From positions 15,954,715 to 16,018,714 of the forward strand of contig CM055092.1 of the NCBI GenBank assembly GCA_029204225.1: a DNA stretch of 64,000 bases, given 5' to 3'. The notes beneath the pieces were generated by a model. It did no database searches, was not told where the DNA came from, and saw nothing but the letters and a program-made list of their open reading frames with translations. Below, piece by piece: positions 55,771 through 64,000 of this stretch (positions are counted from its first letter, which is position 1; each line of letters opens with the position of its first letter). The translations under genes were made by a program, and so were the position numbers. The DNA is from Diphasiastrum complanatum. Lineage: Eukaryota > Streptophyta > Lycopodiopsida > Lycopodiales > Lycopodiaceae.

Positions 55771-57300
55771 GACAACTTATTTTTTAATCAAACACAAAAA
55801 GACATCTATATAAAACAGACAAGCATCTGGTAACTCATCATTTATTGGCTCATCAGATGCTTCAACATTAGGTAATCGTGAAAGATGATCAGCCAAAAAA
55901 TGTTGTGAACCCTTCCAAATAACAACTCGAAAGTTGAATTCTAAAAGAATCGACAACCATCATGCAATTCGTCTGGTTTTGCAAGGTTTATTCAATAGGT
56001 AAAGAAGAGCAGGATGGTCGGTATAGAAACCAAAAAGCTGGTTTAACAAATAATGTCGAAATTGTTGAGCAACATAGACCATTGCTAATTTTTCTCGGTC
56101 TGTTGTGGAATAGTTAACCTCAGCTGGAACAAGCTGATGGCTTAGGAAACAAATTGGAAAATCCTTTCCGAATTCTCTGGGTTGCGTTAAAACAGCACCA
56201 ATAACATACTTACTAGCATCCGTATGCACATGGAACTCCTTATTATAATCGGGCACGCGAAGAATGGGTGCAGTGACTAAAGCCTGTTTGAGATCTTCAA
56301 AGGCTTTAATCCTGTCTTCTGTCCACCTTGGATCAGTAACGATTTGATATACTAACCGTGTTTTATCAGCATAGTGTATTATAAAAATTCGATAATAACC
56401 TGTGGCCCAGAAAGGCGTAAATTTCTTTCAATGTTCCTGGCAGGGGCATTTCTAGAATCACTCTGACCTTTTCGAGATAAGTGGCTATACCATTTCGAGA
56501 AATGATATGCTCCAGCACCACACCAAGGGTAACCCAGATTTGGCACTTTTCGGGATTCAATGAAATTCCAAACCGTCGACAACGAATGAACAAGGGCATC
56601 GAGATGTTTATCCTCAGAAGAATGTACACCAAGATCATTGAGATAAATCTCTAGATTCTTGTGTAACAAATCTTTGAAAGCTCGTTGCAACACCCTTTGA
56701 AAAGTGGATGGGGCATTGCACAGACCGAATGACATAACTTGATATGGGAATGTGCCAAACTCTGTAACAAAGGCCATTTTGAAGCGATCTTCAGGGGCAA
56801 TTTGGACTAAGAAATAGCCACTAAAACCATCTAGGAAAGTAAAAGCTTCTGCTCCTGCCATATTTTCGAGGATTTGTGTGGTCAGAGGTAAGGGAAAGTG
56901 ATCATTCTTTGTTTGATCATTAAGTTTCTTCAAATCCATGCAAATATGAAGTTTATCATTTTTCTTTGGCACCACCACAATTGGTGATACCCAACTGGTG
57001 TGCTCGATTTCATAAATGAAACCAGCATCGAGAAGCTTTTGAATATCTTCTCGTATCTTCTCGCGATAGATAGGATTGGTGTGATAAGGTTTTGCTCTGA
57101 CTGGTATGGCACTATCTTGCAATGGAATTGTATGGACAACAATGTTAGGAGGGACCCCCTTCATATCTTTATAAATCCACGCAAACACATCTCTATATTT
57201 GCACAATAACTTTTCCAAATCTGGCAATTGGATTGGATTCAGGTGGACCCTTATGTGAACAATACAATCTATATCTTCATTATCATCCTTCGGATCGAGA
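55770..57300 (-). pseudogene. Ty3/gypsy (chromodomain-less type) RT and RNase H
   Basis: The 282-codon frame at 57227-56379 starts PDLEKLLCKYRDVFAWIYKD, M, then WVSPIVVVPKKNDKLHICMD, FTFLDGFSGYFLVQIAPED, MSFGLCNAPSTFQRVLQRAF and LEIYLNDLGVHSSE. The catalytic YxDD is YLND, so the first metal-binding aspartate is asparagine. After a frame change RNase H follows (VHTDASKYVIGAVLTQPREF, REKLAMVYVAQQFRHYL, then KGSQHFLADHLSRL). The DVFAW.YKDM block and the INDELPDACLF spacer resemble plant gypsy lineages without a chromodomain (Athila/Tat type). Integrase does not follow on this strand. Confidence 0.85.
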
Positions 57301-58600
57301 GGTATAGTCTTTGCAGGTCCCTCGAAAGAAGTGATGGTAGTTGAGGTTACCGTTTTGGCTTTACCATACTGATGACGGCGTCGCCAATCGTGTAATTCTT
57401 AAAGTGTTGGGGAACATCATAAAGTGGATCACCAACTACCTCATGTGGGATCTTAGGAATGTCCTCTACAGGTGGGCTTGTAGATGATGAAGCGTGACTA
57501 GGATTTTTCTGGTTTTGTATCAACGGCCTAATTGGCCTCCCATAGTAAGAATGCCATCCTCACTATGGATATTTTAGTAAGAAAAACATCATGAGGTATC
57601 CACTCAATAGGGAGTGCATCTATCATGTACAAAGGCAGGATGAGATTGTTGATATCCGTGGAGTGTATAGTGATGTCGTTTGGTGCCTCTTCTTGAACCC
57701 TATGTTCACAAAGAGTGGCATTGACACAATCAATAGTTGCTAAAGCATGGCCCCAGTTAATGATATAAGTACTCTAAACATAATGACCCTTTATGGTCGA
57801 ATCGATACTATCAGGGTCATCATATGTAGTGGAAGACCAATCATCTTCAATTCATACATGCTTTATCTTTCCTATGGCATCGACAAAGATTCCCTGTGTC
57901 TGTTGCCAAAAACAATTTTGTTTTTCTTCCAATCTTGAATCACTCTGGCCATTTCTAACCAAGGTGTCCCAAGAAGGAATTGATAGGTGTGTGGTTAAAA
58001 TCTAGGACTACACACTCTATGGTGAAAATCAAACCAACAATTTTGATTGGTAAATTGCTTATGTGACCGGCGGGTGTTGTCATTCGTTGGTCGTCAACCA
58101 TACATAACTTGTACTTGGGCTTTTCTAATGTGGATATTCCCCATGCCTTGGCTAAGGACATGGCGATAATATTCATGCATGACCCACTATCGAGAATGGC
58201 TTGTACATATGGGTACACTTTATAATGCATGGGTAGCAGCACCTATATGGAGTAAACTCATGTCAAGATTATGAACCACTTCAGAATTTTCTGGACGTCT
58301 CATCTCATCGGGTACATCAGGCTGTTGGGAGCTTTGCAGTATGGCATCCGTAGGGGTTTGGAAAACTTGACAGCCGTGTAGAAGGACATGGTAATTTGGG
58401 CTTGTAAGAGATCGTAAAGAAGCCCTTGCATAGGTAACTGGGCAGATGGCGGAGTAGAAATCGTATCTTCAGCTCTCTCAAACTCATCTCGTAACTCATG
58501 GTATTGCCTTTGAGCTTCCACAAGGTCAGGATAAGATTGTGGAATCATGAGAGTATTAGCAAAAGGGTGAGGTTGTGCGGGGTCCTTATTGTAAAAAAAT
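57301..58600 (-). pseudogene. Ty3/gypsy gag end and protease
   Basis: The frame at 58242-57955 carries a protease-like site AILDSGSCMNIIAMSLAKAW, with D-S-G and a following IPIxI-like strand (NLPIKIVGLIFTIECVVLDF). The frame at 58548-58300 (PDLVEAQRQYHELRDEFERA) is likely the end of gag. Orientation and spacing place both just upstream of the RT at 57.2 kb. The region 57950-57300 is a degraded spacer. The right end is at about 58600, where the unassigned transposase-like gene begins. Confidence 0.65.
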
Positions 58601-58605
58601 GCTTA

Positions 58606-61375
58606 TCAAAACCTTTGACAATGTCCAAGTAATCCGCTATTTCCTTCACATACATATCTGAGAAGATGAGTTACGGACTTAAAATCTGGACACAAATTGG
58701 TAGCTGGATCATTAGGATAAATTGATCCATCCACCCACAAATCTATATTCATTTGATTATTCATTGTCAATTCTCTAATTATTGCAGCAATATTCTCTAC
58801 AACTTTCGCATTTTTCTTAATTATTGGAGTGCATTCCATTGGAAGAGCAACATGCAAATGGAACATTGCCAATGTTAAAAGCTACAATCATGTAAATGCA
58901 TCAAACTATAGTAAATCAATATGAAATACTCCCCTTGCTTGCCAATGAGATTTTTCCATGCCTTGTGATGACCAGATACTTAAGCTCCCATATTCCTTTG
59001 CAAAATAAGTTGCATGGTGAAGAAGGATGTGCTGCAAACAATAGTTTTGATTAGTTACATCAGTAGAAAAAAATATAAGCTTGAATGAGAAAAGTACCAG
59101 ATAATGATATAGATTAGCACCATGTAATGAGTAACGTTGTCTTTTCCCCAACAATCATGTACAGATTTTACAAATGTGGTGCAATGATTTTGCAAAGTCC
59201 TCATATCTTCTGATGATAGGTTTTCTTTCGTGATAACACCTATGAGTTTGTCTAAGTTGGTCTACACTTGTCCCTTTTCCATTCGATTACTTCCTTCCAA
59301 TGTTCGTGTGGCTTGAACAATTTCTCTCCAAATTTTGTATCTGACACTTGATTCTTTGCATGTGTGATTGAATAAGAATCTTCTTGCTTTAGCACCTCCA
59401 ATTGATGGCTTATTAGGAACGTTTCCTTTTTTTCCGGAGAGTCTGTCACTTTTTAACAATCGTGACATTCCTTTTATGTAGTCGTGCATTTGACAGAATT
59501 ATTTCCAACCTCCTAATTGCTGCTTTAGCCATAGACTCCGGTTTATGATTCCATGCTAGTAGAATATGTAGGTTAATAAGTTTTTCAATAATACGAACCT
59601 CAGCATGCAATGTGCATATGTGAACATTTTTCAATGGAATTGGCAGAACACTTTTCATATTTGGATTTTCACCTTCTCGTGTTGGGCCAGTGTTTGTTGA
59701 TCATTCCAAATTTATATTGAAGCAATCCTTCATGCAATAAAGACATGGATGCTTTGATGTTGCCCCATGAGAGATATTATACATACAATTTAATATTTTC
59801 AAATCCCCTGCAAGATGCCATTGAATTTGAAAACTTCCACGATTTTCGACTGTAAATTTCTCACTCTCCAAATGTCTCTTTATAATCTCGCCATAATTTG
59901 TTCTTGAAAATATCCATGAAAGTATTCTATGGTCCTCTTTCAAGACCTGTAGAGAAGCAAGCAATTCATGACATGTCAATAAATACTGGCAAGGTATGAA
60001 TTGTTAATAACGATATTCTAAATGAAAATTAAAATGTATACCTGGAATGCCGCCAACCACCATATGTGATTTTCTGATTGAACACTAAACGTTCGATCAT
60101 TTGTATATGAAAATTTGTTCATCAAAGTGACACTCACTCGTTCCAACTTTTGACCCTTGATGATTTCATATTCATCCAATTTTATTACAATAATGATCTT
60201 TCCATTTACTTGATGTTCGTCTAGTTTATAGAATTGAATAATGTATTTTAGAACATTTTCAATATCAAAAAAAAAATTATTGCAAGCGTTGTAATTGAGC
60301 TCACCATATTCTGATTTATATAATTCAGTTATATGAAGTGGTTGACCAACTACTTTCAACATTCCGTCATTATAATAATTTCTTGCTGATCTTACCCGAT
60401 ATGGATGCGGAAGATAAATTTTCTTCACTATCACTTGGAAAAAAGCTTCTTTAACTATTCTAAAAAGAGTAGAATAGGCCTTTTTTCTAATTCTAGATAC
60501 ATCACATGCACCTTGTATCACATTTGCATCCAAGTATGATTGAACCTTAATCAAAACAGTCTCTACAATTTCATTTTTCATTTTTTCAAACCGAACATTT
60601 TTTTTATCATTTCCTTTGCTGACTTTCTTGGTAAAACATGACTTAAAGTTGATCCAATGCATGAACGATCTGTTAAATAATTCTTTGTCACCAAACATGA
60701 TCTGCAACAAACATATGGAACTCAAATTATGTTTAATAAATAAATAATCCATGTTATCAATTGCAAATCAAACTTAAATGACATATACAAATCAAATAAA
60801 CAGTTTATATGACAACATACTTGAATGCTCAAATTCTTTTTTTCTGATTGCCGCTATGTGTAAATAGGTCATCAATATTTTTCATCGGTACTCTCTTTCT
60901 TTTTCTCTTCATCATTGCCTTATTGATGACTTTTATATCAATAGCAGATTTTAAACTCTCGGATCGCAATTTTTCCATGGATTCTAACATTTCTTGGTTT
61001 GATCCCTGAAGAGTAGTGACTGTAGCATTCAACTCTGACATAGCATTCTTGAGTGCATTGTTTTCAGCACTAGTGTGTTGCACATATAATGAAGCAATTG
61101 CTGATTTGCATGTTGCAATTGTTGATTAGCAAACTGTAATTGTTGATTAAGACAAGATATGCCATGCAGCCTTGAATTACATCATACTTATGGTTCAAAT
61201 TAATCTCAACTAAGTCGATCTATGTCCTTGCCTTCGAATATATTTTGGCATCCTTGCTCAATAGGCCTTCTCATGAGATGCATAGCTCCTAAATTGCAAC
61301 TTCTTTGAATCCGACTTCCAATAAATGTGAAAAATGGTCTTTAACTTGAAGAACCAATTCTTTTCACTTAGACAT
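58606..61375 (-). pseudogene. intron-bearing transposase-like gene of unassigned family
   Basis: Reconstructed order on the minus strand: start MSK at 61375, a glutamine-rich and coiled-coil N-terminus (61083-60829, with basic MMKRKRKRVPMKN), exon 60701-60042, exon from 59946 to about 59160, exon from about 59035, and a C-terminal frame 58872-58606. Splice sites are clean (TTTGTTGCAG acceptor at 60702, CAG/GTATAC donor at 60042, CTCTACAG acceptor at 59947, TTTGCAG before CACATCC). Conserved-looking blocks: IIVIKLDEYEIIKGQKLERV then SVTLMNK, QSENHIWWLAAFQ, IQWHLAGDLKILNCMYNISH then PCLYCM, VRIIEKLINLHILLAWN, GKDNVTHYMHILLHHATYF, and YGSLSIWSSQGMEKSH. The separated Asp residues (KLDE, GDLK), CxYC and QGMEKSH recall an RNase H-fold transposase with a small zinc site. 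I cannot assign a named superfamily. Stops and frameshifts mark this copy as decayed. Confidence 0.6.
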
Positions 61376-61469
61376 GATGAAGAATGTCTTGTAGGACCAG
61401 CAAGTGAAAAGTATACAAGCAAAAACAAGTGTAGGCTTCAATTGTAGAACAAATAAGTGTTTTCAAAGC

Positions 61470-62500
61470 ATAGGCAATTTTTCACACTCCTCATCAAATC
61501 TAGCTTTGGAAATTATGATACTTTCATCAATTACTCCAATTGAAGATCTAAGCTTCACAAATGAATCCTTAGGCAAGGATTTAGTGAATAGATCAACTAA
61601 GCAATTCTTGGTCTCTTAAGCCAAGATTAGTCCCATTGTAAACTCCTAGTTGATGAGATATATCTTAGAACTCTTTTGTCCATTTTCCAATGTGATACCA
61701 AGGGATTTTGCATGAATTGGCTTAACTTTCAAACACTATAACTAAGATCGGGTCTAGCTATAGTCAAATAGATTAAGGAGCCTATAAGCCTTCTATATAA
61801 ATTGATGTCCTTAAAGGATGCTTCATCACTATCAATAGATGGCTTTTACATGTTGCTCCATTTTAAACTCTTTAGATAAAGCAATTTTTACATCTCTTAT
61901 TCCATCTAGATCATTCACACTTGAAATAATGTCATCAACATACAATACAAGAATAATGATCTTTCCATGATGGATCATAAGAACTTAAAACAAAGTTTAT
62001 GGAGATAAGGAAAGAGTTTAGCCTAGGGTACCATGCTCTAGGTACTTGCATGAGTCCGTAGAGACTGCCCTCGGGTTGCCTCATGTAGATCACTTCCTCC
62101 AAGTAGCCATTGAGGAAGGCATTTGTAACATCAAGTTGAAATAGATTCCAATTGAAAGTAGTACCAAGGCTAATGATCAATCTTATTGTAACTAGCTTAG
62201 CCACAGGAGCAGAATTTTCATCATAATCAATTCCCTTGGTTTGCAAGAAACCTTTTGCTACAAGCCTAGCTTTACACTCATTTTTTATCCAACTTGACTA
62301 TACTTCAATCTATACATCCACTTGCAATCAAGTGGTTTCTTCCCTTGAGTAGATCAACAAGATCCCAAGTATGATTCTCCATGAGAGCATCATACTCCAG
62401 TTGCATAGCATTCATCCAACTTTTTTATTTACAAGCATCTTCATAGCAAGTTGGTTCATCAAGCATTGAAGTAAGGAAGTGTATGAAGTAAAAGATGAAA
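61470..62500 (-). pseudogene. Ty1/copia RT and C-terminus
   Basis: From 62450 leftwards: a linker with the usual AMQLEYDALMENHTW-like block, GIDYDENSAPVAKLVTIRLI, FQLDVTNAFLNGYLEEVIYM, RQPEG, LVLYVDDIISSVN near 61940 with the catalytic pair intact, and after decay NCLVDLFTKSLPKDSFVKLR (about 61610-61540), the canonical copia pol C-terminus. The end is at about 61470. A deletion after RQPEGS removes part of the RT palm. No polypurine tract or LTR is clear before the next element at 61375. Confidence 0.85.
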
Positions 62501-63812
62501 TGCCTTCCCTTTGATCACCTTTGCCATCAAGTGAGCCTCAATGGCTCGGCCCTTGCTCTTGTGAATCTTCTTGGAGTCCTTGGATCTTGAGGTGGACCAC
62601 TTTACAATCATGTCCTTCATAAAAAATAACATGCCTACTTACTATTATTTTCTTAGTGATGGGATTGAAGACTTTGCTATTCTCAACATATCCCACAAAG
62701 ATGCCTTTGATGGAATTTGCATCATCCTTCTTCCTTGTATCCAAGGATTGGTGTACATAACATGTGGATCCAAATATCTTTAGATCCTTGAGATTTGGAT
62801 TTTCTCCAAATAGAGCTTTGTATGGTGTGATTCCTCAAATGGCTTGGTTGGGCAATCTATTGCATAAGAAGTTAGCACATGTGATTGCCTCACCCCAAAA
62901 TGGTTTTGGTACAGAAGCATCTAGCCTTAAGGCTTTAGCACACTCACATAGAGATTTGTTTTTCCTCTCGGCCACTCCATTTTGTTGAGGGGTAAAAGGA
63001 CATGATAACTCCTCTTAATGCCATTAGAACTACAAAACTCTATCGACTTATTGGAGATATATCTCCTCCATCATCACTTCTTAATACCTTGATCTTGGTA
63101 CTAAGTTGATTTTCAACTAGAGTTTTGAACTTTACAAATGAATCAAAGGCAATAATTTACAAGATAAGAGGTAAATCCAACCATATCTAGAACGATCATC
63201 AATGAAGGCTACATAGTACTTAGCACCACCATTATATGCTTGAGAGAAACTATGTACATCCGAATGTATGATTTCAAGAGGAGTGTTAGATCTTGAAGTA
63301 GATCTTGAGAATGGTAGTTTATGAGCCTTTGAGAGGCTCCAGGCCTCACAATGCTCTCCACATTTTGCCAAGCTCTTGGGGGTGCAAGCTCCTTTGCACA
63401 CATGGATTCCATAGCTTTGAAGTTGGGGTGGCCCAACCTTTTGTGCCATAGCTCCACACTTGAGATCTCCACCTTTGCCTTGTTCACACTCTCCATTGCA
63501 ACATTAGCATCTAATTTAAACAATCTATCTTGTTTAAATCCTTTTGCTATGCATTCATCAATCTTAATGATGGAACAAACTCCATGCTTAAATTGTACAT
63601 CCAGGCCATTATCCATTAATTAGCCAACACTTAACAAATTTTTGGTTACCTTAAGGTACAAAAAGGGCATTCTCAAGATTCATCCTTTTGGATGATCCTA
63701 TGTAAAATGGAATAGTTCCAATACCACTTATTCTACACTCTTGATCACTAGCTGTAAAGATAGATTTTTTTACATCATTATAAGAGAGTAAAGTGGAGAA
63801 ATAGTCCTTTTG
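62501..63812 (-). pseudogene. Ty1/copia protease end and integrase
   Basis: From 63800 leftwards: the protease end (SGIGTIPFYIGSSKRMNLEN, then ALFVP), GAG-pre-integrase (LWHKRLGHPNFKAMESMCAK), an integrase start (LEIIHSDVHSFSQAYNGGAK, then YYVAFIDDRSRYGWIYLL), the glutamate block (TPQQNGVAERKNKSL), FWGEAITCANFLCNRLPNQA, and the linker (KGIFVGYVENSK, then KIIVSRHVIFYEGHD). Each block is in a different frame, so several frameshifts separate them. The upstream part (gag and protease active site) is cut off at about 63812 by a plus-strand gypsy. Confidence 0.85.
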
Positions 63813-63821
63813 GAAAGTAAC

Positions 63822-64000
63822 CTCCTTGGGGAGCTCCTATTTTGTTAACCAGCAAGAAAGACAGGGGTATTTGTCTTTGTGTCAATTACAAAAAGCTTAA
63901 TAAAATGACAATTAAGAATCATTATCCCTTACCTCGAATGGATGACTTAATGGACCGATTGAATGGTGCTAAGTATTTCACCAAATTGGACCTCAGGGTA
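63822..64000 (+). pseudogene. Ty3/gypsy reverse transcriptase start, cut by window edge
   Basis: The frame reads [20 protein letters not shown], then [20 protein letters not shown], then [19 protein letters not shown]. This is the canonical RT fingers region ending at the first catalytic aspartate (KLDLR). It is open to the window end. The left end begins abruptly inside RT, next to an inverted copia protease, so it is either a 5'-truncated fragment or one half of a rearrangement. Whether the element is intact to the right cannot be seen. Confidence 0.85.

Noticed and set aside
58606-61375. Assignment of the unknown gene to hAT or KDZ transposases
   Set aside because: It lacks the hAT dimerisation block and BED finger, and the cysteine and aspartate spacing does not fit the KDZ pattern I know.

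Overview
The window looks like repeat-dominated nuclear DNA from a large-genome land plant. The only ordinary host gene I can recognise is the 3' part of a plant-type cytosolic methionine aminopeptidase (MAP1A-like). Its four terminal exons lie on the + strand at 41.6-49.0 kb with clean GT/AG splice sites and a 6.7-kb last intron filled with transposon debris. A fern, or another seed-free or large-genome vascular plant, is my guess from the giant introns, the mix of chromoviruses, copia, LINE and hAT elements, and an unusual transposase-like family. That is inference only; nothing here fixes the species. I see no rRNA or tRNA gene, no CRISPR array and no bacterial-style operon.

Layout. 0-1.2 kb: N-terminal half of a hAT transposase pseudogene (-). 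1.84-2.58 kb: a foldback with a near-perfect inner hairpin. 2.6-5.8 kb: debris of two copia elements and one Ty3/gypsy element. 5.8-12.3 kb: a Ty3/gypsy chromovirus (-) whose 1119-codon pol is open, with a frameshifted gag/protease, a tRNA-type primer-binding site and non-matching LTRs. 12.3-14.2 kb: a second gypsy gag-protease fragment (-) bounded by LTR copies in inverted orientation. 14.2-15.4 kb: LINE remnant (+). 15.4-17.1 kb: copia RT remnant (-) and a 58-bp duplicate of part of it inside an exon-like ORF. 17.2-21.4 kb: AT-rich DNA without recognisable genes. 21.5-24.6 kb: a gypsy gag-protease region of the same family as the 6-11 kb element, but with a 1.2-kb open frame of unknown content where RT should start. 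25.6-26.7 kb: integrase tail, chromodomain and LTR of another chromovirus (+). 27.5-32.0 kb: a Ty1/copia element (-) with LTR, PBS, gag, PR, IN and RT, truncated before RNase H. 33.0-34.3 kb: gypsy debris. 36.8-40.3 kb: a six-exon hAT transposase pseudogene (+). 41.6-49.0 kb: MAP1A 3' exons, with a second hAT (-) and a broken chromovirus (+) in the last intron. 50.9-51.5 and 58.6-61.4 kb: two copies of an intron-bearing, transposase-like gene family that I cannot assign to a named superfamily. 55.4-58.6 kb: chromodomain-less gypsy fragments placed tail to tail. 61.5-63.8 kb: copia (-). 63.8-64.0 kb: start of another gypsy RT (+), cut by the window edge.

How it fits together. Apart from MAP1A this is a graveyard of nested and rearranged mobile elements. 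Many breaks are in-frame stops consistent with C-to-T decay (CGA, CAG or TGG codons turned into stops), as expected in methylated plant repeats. The points most worth following up are the unassigned transposase-like family, the gypsy element with a replaced pol, the inverted or chimeric LTRs around 12-14 kb, and the MAP1A gene that has tolerated several insertions in one intron.
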